Part shown: positions 12,031-22,022 of the stretch, in pieces
Numbering within the stretch: position 1 is the stretch's first letter
Layout of the letters: every line of letters begins with the position of its first letter
NCBI GenBank assembly: GCA_012861695.1
Contig: JAAOOA010000426.1
Span: forward strand, 169,501 to 233,500
Direction of reading: 5' to 3'
DNA: 64,000 bases
DNA from: Trematomus loennbergii
Lineage: Eukaryota > Chordata > Actinopteri > Perciformes > Nototheniidae
Notes under the pieces: model-generated
Told to the model about the DNA's origin: nothing
Databases searched by the model: none
What the model saw: the letters and a program-made list of their open reading frames with translations, nothing else
Made by a program: the position numbers and the translations under genes

Positions 12031-12135
12031 ACGAAGCTCTGTACTCCACTACCACCCCCCCGTTGACAATCGCGAAGCTCTGTACTCAACCCACCCCCCC
12101 CTTGACAATAGCGAAGCTCTGTACTCCACCCCCCT
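12031..12135. repeat. Minisatellite of about 44 bp, 3 copies
   Basis: Three copies of a unit built around GCGAAGCTCTGTACTC followed by a C-run and TTGACAAT. Unit 2 has two copies (34062-34126) and unit 3 has three (55704-55809). Confidence 0.85.
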
Positions 12136-12436
12136 AAGCACTTTTATTTCGAAGGCAGTCTTTCCAGACCGCTACCGTAATGCATAGGATATTTGCGCAC
12201 CACAAAACAACGCGGATGCTGGCTTGACTGTGTTTTCCGAAGTGGAGGCTGGCTTGACCGCATTGATAGGTCCCCTTTAACTTGTAATGGAGTATTTTCA
12301 CAGTGTGGTGTTTGTACTTTTACTTCAGGATGTACTACCTGCAGCACGTGCTGATAAAGTATCTAAAGTGTTGTTAATGTGATAATAAAGTGCTACTGAA
12401 GAGTTAAAGTGTTAATGGAGAGTAAAGGGAACAGAC

Positions 12437-12623
12437 CTGCTCTGTGTATCCGAAGCTGAGGCTGTAAAACAGCGTCCAGTAGTTTCTGGAGTCTCTTGTT
12501 CTCCTCTTTGGAAAGAGACAGCTCCTCCTCGAGCTCTGCTATTGTTTGTTCAAACAGAGCAAATATCTCTTCAGTAGTGAGTCGCTGCTTCTTCAACGAC
12601 AGCAGCATTTGGACTTTACTCAT
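12437..12623 (-). CDS. C2H2 zinc-finger gene, exon 1, unit 1
   Basis: First coding exon of the zinc-finger gene. It starts MSKVQMLLSLKKQRLTTEEI and continues as a short amphipathic, coiled-coil-like helix rich in Glu (AELEEELSLSKEENKRLQKL), ending LRIHRA. This is the standard first exon of the large teleost C2H2 family. I chose the MSK start over upstream in-frame Mets at about 12683 because family members begin there. The donor AGCAG|GTCTGT lies at 12437/12436, phase 1, matching the exon 2 acceptor at 4412/4413 across an intron of about 8.0 kb. Among the three units this is the only intact exon 1. Confidence 0.85.
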
Positions 12624-12959
12624 GTTTCCTAGATCACCTTTTCCTGCAGACTCCGTTAAACACACCGTTTCTCTCTCCATCAAACTCTCAATCTGACTAG
12701 TGTTGCTAACGTGTTTCCAGCTAGCATGCTAAGCTAGCTCCTATAGTCCGAGGTAAACGCTCCAGAAAAAAGAGCACAGAGTCCATTCAGAGGTTGATCC
12801 AGACACACAGATGATGGATCAGTAGTGCTGGAGCTCACACACACTTTCTCAGGAACAGAGATGCGGCTTTCACACCAGCGCTTTTCCCTTTCTAGCTCCG
12901 AGCTAGAGCTTTTCTGGTTCAGCTCCGGTTTCCCTTTTCTGCTCCCGCTTTGTTCACAC

Positions 12960-13083
12960 CACTCAGAGCCGGTGTAAGTACCATATGTGTTCCATGTGTT
13001 CGCCCTACCATATGTGTTCGGGGTCCGTCGGTTACCAATGACGTCACGCATTGGCCGTACGGTAACCCAAGAGGACATTTTAC
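12960..13083 (-). promoter_or_regulatory. CRE/CCAAT promoter-like block upstream of exon 1
   Basis: Reverse complement of the block at 528-650. It includes CCAATGCGTGACGTCATTGG as read on the minus strand, a CRE between divergent CCAAT boxes. It lies about 400 bp upstream of the zinc-finger start codon, and hAT-A lies on its other side in the opposite direction. A promoter role is inferred from motifs and position only. Confidence 0.45.
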
Positions 13084-14258
13084 ACGGTCAAATTCCGAAT
13101 GTATTGAAACTCCAGACTCAACGTAAGAGCTTGAGCCTCTTCGGGGGATGCTAACATTTAAACATACACTTCATTATTTACTTTGTCCGTTATTATATGT
13201 AGAAGATATTACTTGTTTCTCCGTCATGTTGTTTCCATAGCAACAACTTCAAAATAAATAAATCTAAATAGATGTGTGTTCTACACACCAACATACGTTA
13301 TTTGAACACCCTCTCGATCGATTTACAAAAAATAAATAGTATGGCCCGCCCTAATACACCAACGCAGTTTTTAAAGATATACATTTTTCAACACAGAATC
13401 ATTTACCAAATTACACCATATCCAATCATTTTACGAGTCAGAAAATGCTATCTGTTCATTGCAGTTATTGTTTATTGAATTAGATTACCATGAGCTCAAC
13501 ATAATTATGTAGAGTACAAGTCCACAGCCAAGAAAATGTTATTTGCATGTCATTTTATTTATGAATATGGAATTATGGAATTCTAACACTGGAGTTTGTT
13601 ATTATTTACTATAACTTTATTATAGTATTCGGGTACAGCCCTACTGTACCTGAATATTCGTTCGTTGGAGTACTATTCGGGTTTCAATTTCGTTATTCGG
13701 ATATTCGTTTTTTTTCAAATTGAATTTATTGAAATCTCCAATATCAACGTAAGAGCTTGTGCCTCTTCGGGGGGTGCTAAGACTTAACCATAAACGTTAT
13801 CGTTTACTTTCTCCGTCTTTATATGTAGATATTACTTTTCTCCGTTAATCTCTGTCACGTTGTTTCCAAAGCAACAACAACTTCCTGTCAACTGCGCTAA
13901 CTCTCCTTCAAAATAAAAGCATGTCCATAAATAGGAAGCCAAGCCAAATTACACTTAAGACGTATACAACTGCAACGAAAGTAACAAACACAATGCGATA
14001 TCCTTTTCAATTTCAAAGAACACAAATTGGGTTACATTAACAAATAACTATAAAACAACACTACTGTAGAATAACAAAATGAATGCCGTGAATACACCGA
14101 AATACACGTGTTGAAGCGGTTCGCTGCTGATTACTACGCCCCCCTGCGCGGGCCGAATATTAGAATATTCGCTGCTGATTACTACCGAATATCCGGAGCC
14201 CGAAAAATGGTATTCGGGACAGCCCTAGGCCATTCTGCTTCAGATTGTGGGCTACAGC
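13084..14258. other. Intergenic AT-rich sequence with hAT termini
   Basis: No gene seen. Two related blocks (13127-13255 and 13735-13920) repeat the TTTCTCCGTC..TGTTTCC phrase also found at 320-400. ATTCGGGTACAGCCCTACTG near 13627 looks like two hAT ends joined back to back. A second hAT end (TATTCGGGACAGCCCTA) finishes at 14227. The equivalents are 35073-36242 and 56756-57927. Confidence 0.5.
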
Positions 14259-14633
14259 CAGGGGCGGACTGGCCATCGGGACGTTCGGGACGAATCCCGA
14301 TGGGCCGGTAGCCCGGTACCGAAGTGGGCCGGTCGGACCACTCGACGCGGCCCACTTCCCCACTCCGATCGGCCCACTTCGGTACCGGTGAAATTGTAAT
14401 CAGCTTAATGCTTGGCCCACGAGTGAACGTGGATCGCTTTATTTAGTGATCGGATACGACCGGAAAAACATTCCATGTAAACGGAAAAGGGGCTGGGCCG
14501 GGAGAGATGAGTCGTCTCTTCCAATTGGAAAGAGGGCGAGGCCCGCGTCAGAGGTCCGCACTCATCAGACAAGCTCCCTAGCTTCGTTTGATGATTGATC
14601 AGTAAGTTAGCTAGCGAAATTGAGAAAGAAAAG

Positions 14634-14832
14634 ATGGAGAACAGTAAAAAAAGAAAGGGTGGGGCTGAAAAAGCCAGAATGAAAAAACGAAAATTGCTAC
14701 AGGAAGAAGCTGGAAAATTTTCGAAAATCACAGAGCTGTTTAGTAGAAGGGCTCCGGCTCCCAGTCGCAGTAATGAGGAGGAGAATGAGAAGGAAGATGA
14801 TGAACCACAGACCCGGCATATAATGACAGCAG
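14634..14832 (+). CDS. hAT-A transposase exon 1, unit 1
   Basis: Starts MENSKKRKGGAEKARMKKRK, a basic N-terminus typical of ZMYM1-like hAT transposases (RKGGAEK motif), then KFSKITELFSRRAPAP and an acidic stretch. The donor CAGCAG|GTGCAG at 14832/14833 leaves phase 1. It joins the acceptor at 15290/15291 to give Val-Asp and an open frame into exon 2. Likely a nuclear localisation and DNA-contact segment. Confidence 0.7.
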
Positions 14833-15290
14833 GTGCAGTGTGCAGGGCTGTGTTAATGTATGTTACTGTTAGCAATAGCATTAGTTAACTGAGAAAACCG
14901 TCATGAAAAAAGTTTAGCAATGTTACGACTAGTATAAAATGCCCACGGCTGTGATTGACAACCTGGACAGCCAGTCAGAAGCTAGAATGCCAACCTAGAG
15001 AGCCTATCAGAACCTAGAATGGGCTGCAGGGCTGGCCAGACTATTATATTGTGCATAAGGTTAGATGCATTAGGATAGAGTCATATGCTCATGATATTCC
15101 AAGTTAAATTATATAATATTAATATTATAATTTTAAATAATTATATTAAATAATATTAATATTAAATAATAAGGACACAGAGATTTGTGGCCAATTCACT
15201 ATTGCATTCATTTTAGTGATTGACATTACTGTGCATGATATTGATATAATATTGGTAATTTAATTGATTGCTGATGTTCTTCTTATGCAG
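14833..15290 (+). other. hAT-A intron, unit 1
   Basis: 458-bp intron with GT..AG ends, the acceptor being CTTCTTATGCAG. It contains the TTA at 14881-14883 where unit 2 carries a Harbinger-like element and unit 3 carries a scar. Confidence 0.65.
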
Positions 15291-15536
15291 TTGACCCTGA
15301 GGAAAGTGAGACAGCTGCAGGGTCAAGTACAGTTCATCCTGAGGAAAGGGAGACAGCTGCAGGGTCAAGTACAGTTGACCCTGAGGAAAGTGAGACAGCT
15401 GCAGGGTCAAGTACAGTTGACCCTGAGGAAAGTGAGACAGCTGCAGGGTCAAGTACAGTTGACCCTGAGGAAAGTGAGACAGCTGCAGGGTCAAGTACAG
15501 TTGACCCTGAGGAAAGTGAGACAGCTGCAGGGTCCA
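15291..15536 (+). repeat. 42-bp in-frame coding minisatellite, 6 copies
   Basis: Six copies of a 42-bp unit at the start of hAT-A exon 2, coding for DPEESETAAGSSTV in the predicted spliced frame. Forty-two is a multiple of three, so copy-number change keeps the frame. The acceptor is directly at the first copy. Confidence 0.9.
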
Positions 15537-17374
15537 GCACAGGAGAACCAAAAGACAGGGAGATGCAGACTGATGAAGTGAGCTTTGATTACTTTGCCCG
15601 GCCTCAGGCTAAAGATATAAATACATTTTTCGCATACCACCCTCAACAACCCCCAAAACAAACAGTTAAAAATATCTACAACAATAAAGATGGAATCAAT
15701 AGAAAGTGGCTTACATATTGTGAGAAATCCAACTCACTCTACTGTACAGTATGTTTAGCGTATGCAAAGCCATCTGCAAATGACAGCTCATTCATCAAAG
15801 GAGGAATGACATCTTGGAAGCATGTACATCAAAGAATAGAAGAGCACGAGAAAAACCAAGTCCACAGAGAAAGTGCAGAGGCATATTTTATGAAGGCTAG
15901 TAAAGCAGACGTAGCAAGCCTACTCAGTGGCAAACAAATGTCTCTACACAGAGACCATGTCAGAAAGAAACGGCAAGTCATGGAACGTGTCATAGAAGTA
16001 GTGAGAGTCATTGGAAAGCGTGGTCTAAGCTTTAGAGGCAAACAATTTGAAGCAGCATACACATGGGAGAAAATTGCTGACCATGGCAACTTCTTGGAAT
16101 TAATCATCCTGCTCAGCAAATACGATGTCTGCCTGCAGGAACATGTCACCCAATGTGTTGAAAAAAGCAAGAAGCTGCATGAGACTGGGTCTAAAGGCAG
16201 AGGGTCCTTTGTCACTCTGCTCTCAAAAACTACAGTGAACAAAGTGATCAATGTCATCAGCCACTTAATCCAAGAAACCATATCTAGGGAAGTAAGGGAG
16301 GCAGGCATGTTTTCTGTGCAGATCGACACCACACAGGATGTTACATCTACAGACCAGTGTGCTGTTATCCTCAGGTATGTGACAGATGTGGTCCACGAGA
16401 GGCTCATAGCTGTGGTTGACTGTGAGTCATCAACTGGACAATATTTTGTAGAGCTACTGAAGAAAACTCTGGCAAAGGTGGACATTGATCTTCGGAATTG
16501 TGTGGGAAACTCAACCGATGGAGCGGCAAACATGCAGGGCCAATACAAGGGGTTCTCCACCTTGCTCTCCGCAGAGTCTCCCAACCAAGTGCACATCTGG
16601 TGCTACGCACACGTCCTGAACCTTGTGCTAGGAGACACCACAGGTGTTGTGATAGCCAGTGCATCGCTCTTCTCACTTCTGAATGATGTTGCTGTATTCA
16701 TCAGAGAGTCATACAAGCGTATGAACATGTGGGAGGAAGTGAGTGAAGACACACGACACAGACGGCTGTCTCCAATCGGGGAGACAAGGTGGTGGGCCAA
16801 GGATCAGGCTCTGAGCAAGATATTTGGGTGTTTTGGCAATCCTGACCGTGCCTTGTTTATTGACTTGGTGTCAACATTAACAAGGATTGAAGAAGATGAC
16901 TCCATGAAGCCACATGTCAGAGCAAAAGCCAGGGGGTACACAGAGTCTCTCCTAAGGTTCGAGACAATACTGACCGCTCAGATCTTTCTCCGAATATTTG
17001 AAATCACGTCACCCCTCTCCAAGTATCTCCAAACCAGCGGCATGGACTTACTGACTGCCCATCGGTTAGTAATAGGGACCCAAGAGAGCCTCAACAAGTA
17101 TGTCAGGGGTTTTGATGAGGTGAAAAGAGCAGCAGATGCATTTGTGGAGTGGGCCAATGCCAAGCTGCAGGAGAAGGAGGACTGTGAAGTTGTGGTCCAA
17201 GCTGTGCTCCCAGAGAAACGGGTCAGGAGAAAGAAGGCCATGCCAGTGAGTTGGCTGAAGATGAGCCTGTGTCAGACGCTGAGGCAGACTACAGGATCAA
17301 GGTCCACAATGTAATTCTGGACACAGTCACAGAGAGCATTCAGAGTCGCTATGCTGCAAGACCTCATATATTTT
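15291..17374 (+). pseudogene. hAT-A transposase exon 2 (late frameshift), unit 1
   Basis: Codes, after the 14-residue repeats, for the same protein as unit 2 (38099-39913): TTF-type zinc finger, DUF4371-like region and RNase-H-like core. The frame is open from the acceptor. At about 17244 one A is missing (GCCAGTGAG against GCCAAGTGAG in units 2 and 3), which replaces the last roughly 45 residues by a short missense tail ending at 17314. The conserved parts are intact. Protein from the internal Met at 15563 would be 583 residues. A single-base consensus error could account for the shift. Confidence 0.8.
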
Positions 17375-17619
17375 AATCAACCAGAACCGGAAATAACCGT
17401 AACGCGAGTTTTTCTAAAACATGATAAATCCATGTGTGTCTCTGAGCCGCAGCAACACCGACTGATTCTTAAAGAGCGGGTCATTCTGTCTGTTTGTTCT
17501 GGGACTGGAGTTGCTTGTCTCGGTTGCTGAAGCAGACTTTGCTCCGTGTTTGGTGTCTCTGTGCCGCTGTAAATTATGTTCCTTCAACTCTGTGTCACTC
17601 AGTCACACACTGGTCACTC
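17375..17619. other. Junction sequence between hAT-A and hAT-B
   Basis: No gene seen. It follows the premature end of hAT-A and is not recognisable as hAT C-terminal coding sequence. The equivalents are 39914-40156 and 60971-61214. Confidence 0.5.
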
Positions 17620-17832
17620 CAGTGGCGTCGCCTGGGGTAGTGTTTTTTCTTTAGCCCCGGACAAATTCTCCCTCAATATAATACATTAACCGTACTTCTT
17701 TACCTATAGGACGGCAGATTTGTAATTTCCCGTGTTCAGTGTTCAACATAGGCAAGCCAAGACACCACCAGACCAATCAGAGAGTAATGTTTAAACTTTA
17801 AACTGTCAGCCCCGGACGCGGAGATTCTGAAG

Positions 17833-17929
17833 ATGGACATTAGACATTTTTTCAATAAAAAAGACGGCAATACTCAAGTGGTGGCTCACACAACAACCCC
17901 AGAGCCACCACCTGAGCCAGGTGAACAAG
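17833..17929 (+). CDS. hAT-B transposase N-terminal exon, unit 1
   Basis: Starts MDIRHFFNKKDGNTQVVAHT, the usual MDIR.FF start of ZMYM1-like hAT transposases, and runs on through a proline-rich PEPPPEPGEQ. A strong donor, AACAAG|GTATGT, at 17929/17930 leaves phase 1. The first in-phase acceptor is TTTTTTAG at 18107. The gene is broken further on. Confidence 0.65.
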
Positions 17930-18107
17930 GTATGTACATGTCAGTAAACTTACAAGTTATGCGAACATGTAAGCAAAGCATAAATTACAGCTACGTTGAC
18001 GTTACTTTGAATCGCGGGGGTAAGCTAAACCGTTAGCAAGTAGCTATAGCGAGCCAGATATATTAAATAAACACTTTGTCATACAATATAAATGTTGTGT
18101 TTTTTAG

Positions 18108-18203
18108 CGTTACCTGGTGATTTCAAAGAAAGCTCTCTGGGAAATGTTGACTTACTGTTCGACAGAAGCTAGAAGCTACCTTACAGTACACAGTTGATCC
18201 TGA
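18108..18203 (+). other. Possible hAT-B exon 2
   Basis: The acceptor TTTTTAG|CG joins phase 1 of the N-terminal exon and opens ALPGDFKESSLGNVDLLFD. In unit 1 one G is missing near 18168 and the frame stops at once. In unit 2 (40667 onward) it continues RKLEATLQYTVDPESCQLK. No clear donor was found, so exon status is tentative. Confidence 0.35.
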
Positions 18204-18281
18204 GTCCTGTCAGTTAAAGTGTTTCATAGTTAGCTTAGCTAAGCATCAAACTAGCACTGAAATATATGGATGTTATGTGAC

Positions 18282-19368
18282 CAGTGGCGTTTTTATATGT
18301 ACAAAAGTGGTGGGGCACAACAAACTTAGATGTCTATATATAAGCTTCTGCAGTGACGTGCAGTGAGGATCATGGCTGCTGAGGCACTGGCACTGACTCT
18401 TCAGGTTTACAAAGATTATATTTTGACCTAAACCAAAATATAATATTATTTTCAAAAGCTTTTTTTGTCTGATGCTTCGATTAATTTTAAACAGACAGTT
18501 CAACAAAAGGATACCCAAAAAATGTAATTTTATCATTTAAATATTGAATTGTTCTCTCTTAGTAAGATCCCATTTTCAATCAAATGGCGGTCTTACCTTG
18601 ACTTGAAGATGAAGTCCATTTGCCTATCCTTCTGGACAAACATTTCTATTACTTTTTTGTAAAAGTCCTCCTTATGTTCTTGTAGTTTCAAAAGTCTATC
18701 ATAAATCTAATCCATAGATTTATGATAAAAAAATGATAAAAGTAGGGTAGACATGTGGATGTTATCCGGCTAATCAAAACGTGCATTTATCTAACAGGTA
18801 CGTTTCCCACAGATCTTATTTACAGCTATTTTCTAAAATCCTCTGGAGAAACCTCATTGCTTTTTTGTGCTTACTTCCTGGTTTTAGGACGCGTCACTGC
18901 AGCTCTCTCGTCTCCTCTTCACACACCACACTTTTCGCGGCACACTTACAGCCAATCAGCTCTGAATGATGTGAGATGACGTATGGTGGGGATGGTAGCT
19001 CCGTGCCCCTCTGGTCATTATTTTTTTGCCACACACATTACATTACAAAATACTCTGAGCATGCGCAGTGTAGTTTTTACAGTCACCGTTCACTTCACAG
19101 CGAGAGGAAGGGGCATAATCAGGTTTTGTCCCACATGGCTCTAAACAGCTCAATAGGCACACACTGTGACTGTAGACACACTAATTAGAAGAACACAGAC
19201 TAAAACAGCAATGTACAGACGAATCAGATGATTAAACATGATCTTAAAATATATTTTATATATTTTTTTATTTATTTTTTTGCATTTTTGTAATCATTAT
19301 TTGTAATACTTTCTGCTGACACTAGGTGGGGCTGTGCCCCACCTGCCCCTAATGACCAGTCGCCACTG
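18282..19368. mobile_element. hAT MITE unique to unit 1
   Basis: 1087 bp starting CAGTGGCG and ending CGCCACTG, with inner inverted GGTGGGGCAC. It is flanked by an exact 8-bp duplication TATGTGAC (18274-18281 and 19369-19376). Units 2 and 3 have a single TATGTGAC at the same place (40833-40840 and 61866-61873), which is the empty site. No coding capacity. It interrupts hAT-B, whose end starts with the same 8 bases. Confidence 0.93.
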
Positions 19369-20128
19369 TATGTGACAGTATTTCTGAGAAAAGTCAGCTT
19401 AAATGGTGGCATAGTTGCCACTGCTTTACTGTCGACAGCACGTTTGAACGTATTTGCAGCAGTAGATGTGGCTGTTTGGCCACTGACGTTGCCATAACAA
19501 CACCTGAATTTAAATGTGCAACCTCTTTTTGTGACAATTTTTGCATGAAATTATAATTCTGATTGATATTTCCTATTGATAGCTAGTTTCTATGTGAACA
19601 TTATGAGATGGACAGCCAGCTAACAAGCTTTTTTATACCAAAGATTTCAGATCAAAGCTAATCCAGTAGGGCTCCTGAAAGGGGACAAGGGACACTATGC
19701 TCCCAAATATTAAGCCTCGACCCCCATCTTAAAATTGATATGATCAAAAAATCTGCATTGTCGGAGGCCTTTTTTCCTCATTATCATGTCAAATTGTACA
19801 GCTTTCCTTAGTTTTGAATGCAGAAAGATGACTATTCGAGTATTACGTGAAAATGACTATATTAAAGTGTTAAGTAAATATATTAAGTGAATTACTCAAA
19901 CTGCATTTGTATAGGAATGATTCTCTCCTATTGGCAGATAACTACTAACAGTGATATCTACAAGAGGTTTCCAATGTCAATTTAACTATTTTCAATTGGT
20001 TAGTATTATATTTTGTGACAGTGTGGTGACACTCATTTTAATGAAGACACATTTTTGTATCTTGAAATTCATTTATTTGACAGAGCTGGAAACTGATTTA
20101 AAATACTTGTTTGTGTTTACCTACACAG
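19369..20128. other. hAT-B non-coding interior
   Basis: AT-rich sequence between hAT-B exon pieces; no gene seen. It ends with a pyrimidine-rich stretch and the acceptor CCTACACAG at 20128. The equivalents are 40841-41587 and 61874-62623. Confidence 0.5.
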
Positions 20129-20712
20129 TCATCACAGATGAGCCAAAAAGAGTAGAGGATGAAGAAAGGAGAACAGGAGAAAGGGACACACAAGAAGGAG
20201 ATACAACAGATAAGAACAACAATGAACAGGAACATCAGAACAGACAAGAGTCAATGGGTAACTGGGGAACTGATGTAGGGACTGCAGATACAGGGCCAAG
20301 GCAAGTGAGACATCACTGTTTTCCATCCGGCATGTTTGGCCAGCAAAAGAGATCATTTCAACCAAGTTGGTTTGATACTTTTAAATGGGTTGAATATTCT
20401 ACCACTGCCAATGCAGCATTCTGCTTTAGTTGTAGACTATATGGCAAACCAAAGCAATCAAGGGATCAAAGGGACACCCTCACCACCTCAGGATACACAA
20501 ACTGGAAGCGTGCATTGGATTCTTTTCGAGAACATGAAAAGTCAAACATACACAAGGCTCTTCTTTCCAGTTCTCGACAGAATGCTGGAGGAGCTTCAAA
20601 ACAGGTTTTCTGGAGTTGGGGAAAAAATATGAATTGGCATACAGGCATGTCACCCTCCATGGGGAGGTCGTCGACCGATTTGCGAAGGTCAAACCAAGGC
20701 GATTTAGCCTAA
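20129..20712 (+). pseudogene. hAT-B TTF-finger exon, unit 1
   Basis: Open from the acceptor at 20128/20129. It has an acidic and Gln/Asn-rich lead, then HHCFPSGMFG and a TTF-type zinc finger: FQPSWFDTFKWVEYSTTANA, CFSCRLY (Cys-x2-Cys), NWKRALDSFREHEKSNIHK (paired His). This is the N-terminal finger of ZMYM1-like hAT transposases. The expected DUF4371 and RNase-H parts do not follow; the frame ends in unrelated sequence at 20712. It carries 8 extra bases (ACAGGCAT near 20640) relative to unit 3, which change the last residues. Confidence 0.75.
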
Positions 20713-21571
20713 CACTTCCACCTACAAAACAATAAAGAGTGTGAAGACAGCGAGTGATGAAAAAAAACGAAGCAAATGAAAGGTAATGTGAGAAGGAAGC
20801 AGCAAGTGAGGAAGGAAGCAAGTGATGAGGGATTATTATTTCCTCCTTCCATCCCTTTTTTCAGTTTAATCTAATTACTAACAACTTCTAATAATTTGAC
20901 ATAGTTTATGATTTAATTGGAAAATCAAGTGTTTTTAAATAATAAACCTTTTTCTGATTCTGATTCTTTGATTTTTTTGACATATGGGTGTTGAGAGATG
21001 TATAGATCTCTTAATGTTGCTCTCAAAGTGCACCAGATTGATGCTTTTAACTTCAATATTTAAAAAAAATCTTCCTGGGGGAGTTCCCCCCAAAAATAGT
21101 ACTTTACCTCTGCTTATGTAACTCCGGTGTAGTGTCCCCTCGGCAACAGATCACTCACAGTTGGTGATTACTTTCCTGCATTTCAATGGACAGCATATAA
21201 AAAGGACACGTGAGCTTCATTGCTTAAGAGATCCTCACATGCCATCTCTTTAAAAAATAAGTGTCCAGTCAACAACAAAACATCAGTGATCGTATAGTGG
21301 TAGTATATTTTTCATAAGCAATGTGAAACATTAAACTTAAAAAAACTGGTGTACAAAACTCACATACCTGCGTTGATCTCCTGGAGTGTCTCTACTCTTC
21401 TTCTCCACCATTAGAGATTGCAAACATTTCAGAAAACAGCTAGAGGTAGGGGACAAATAACTTGTTCTCTGGGCATGTCAAAAACCTCCCTGCTTTGATC
21501 AGACTTTAGGGAGCCTTTCAGCCCCTCTGGCAAAGGGGCTGGAAAGCAAGTTTTGCAAATGCAGTACCATC
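20713..21571. other. hAT-B tail, no gene seen
   Basis: Contains AATAAA followed by TTCTGATTCTGATTC near 20940-20970, which resembles a retroelement 3' end with a short tandem tail. The block at 20981-21087 is shared with the hAT composite at 6355-6470. The equivalents are 42172-43039 and 63223-64000. Confidence 0.45.
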
Positions 21572-21838
21572 TACATGCTTGTCCTGTTCCAGACACTGCT
21601 CTCAACCACTCAGGGCCTGCACAAATACCTGCAGAAAGAAACAATTGACTTGGTGCAGGCAGTCAATTACAAAACAGCAGTTGAGAACACACTGAAAAGT
21701 TACCGAAGTGACGAGAAAGCAAGACCAAGGCCCTGTGCAATGATCTTGATATTCCCGAAACTGTGACACAGAGGAAGAAGCGTAGAAACATGGAAGACTT
21801 TGTAGTCCAGGCATCGTGTGGAGCAGCTCTCCCATTAG
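21572..21838 (+). pseudogene. hAT-B late transposase fragment, unit 1
   Basis: Codes for YMLVLFQTLLSTTQGLHKYL, then DLVQAVNYKTAVENTLKSYR and, after a one-base frame change near 21720, LCNDLDIPETVTQRKKRRNM. This is the helical insertion region that separates the second Asp from the last Glu in ZMYM1-like hAT transposases. The frame change may be a splice or a lesion. No C-terminal dimerisation region follows. Confidence 0.6.
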
Positions 21839-22022
21839 CTTATTAGCTCAGATTAGCTATTGATGATCACGTTGATAAATCATATAAAACCAATAGCCAA
21901 ACACACAAAAAATGCTGCTGTGTGAGCATTAAACGATTAACATTAAACTAAACAAACACAACAAAACGTTATAGTCCTTATAAAATAAAAACATACATTT
22001 TGTCCACCAAAATAATACAGGC
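21839..22022. other. Unit end, no gene seen
   Basis: AT-rich sequence leading to the next unit; no feature recognised. The equivalent is 43307-43492. Confidence 0.5.

Larger units (their letters stand above)
10736..12276. mobile_element. TTAA-flanked element (Kolobok- or piggyBac-like)
   Basis: Termini AGGGGACCTATCA and its reverse complement, each next to TTAA (10732-10735 and 12277-12280). TTAA duplications with ends starting AG fit Kolobok better than piggyBac, but no transposase is present to decide. It contains a hAT 5' fragment beginning CAGGGGTGCACATAACTGG at 11032, a nested Harbinger-like element (11159-11918) and a minisatellite (12031-12135). Confidence 0.7.
14259..17374 (+). mobile_element. 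hAT-A element, unit 1
   Basis: The 5' terminus is CAGGGGCGGACTGGCCATCG at 14259, a typical hAT end. It is followed by a two-exon ZMYM1-like transposase gene. No matching 3' terminal repeat is found after the gene; sequence past about 17374 is unrelated. The element is therefore 3'-truncated, or joined to other DNA, and cannot be mobile as a unit. Confidence 0.75.
17620..21838 (+). mobile_element. hAT-B element, unit 1
   Basis: The 5' terminus is CAGTGGCGTCGCCTGG at 17620. It is followed by coding pieces of a second ZMYM1-like transposase: an N-terminal exon (17833-17929), a possible exon at 18108, a TTF-finger exon (20129-20712) and a late transposase fragment (21572-21838). The RNase-H core is missing between them. 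A MITE with the same CAGTGGCG end type is inserted at 18282-19368. No 3' terminus recognised. Confidence 0.65.

Noticed and set aside
14405..14881. 158-codon minus-strand frame
   Set aside because: Antisense to hAT-A exon 1, which has the recognised MENSKKRKGGAEK start; low-complexity Ser/Phe content.
15213..15551. Repetitive minus- and plus-strand frames over the 42-bp repeat
   Set aside because: A repeat length divisible by three keeps several frames open by chance; only the frame continuing from the predicted splice into the TTF finger is credible.
15829..16596. 255-codon minus-strand frame
   Set aside because: Antisense shadow of the hAT-A core, identical in each unit, with no family resemblance of its own. 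The 90-codon frame at 16404-16676 is rejected likewise.
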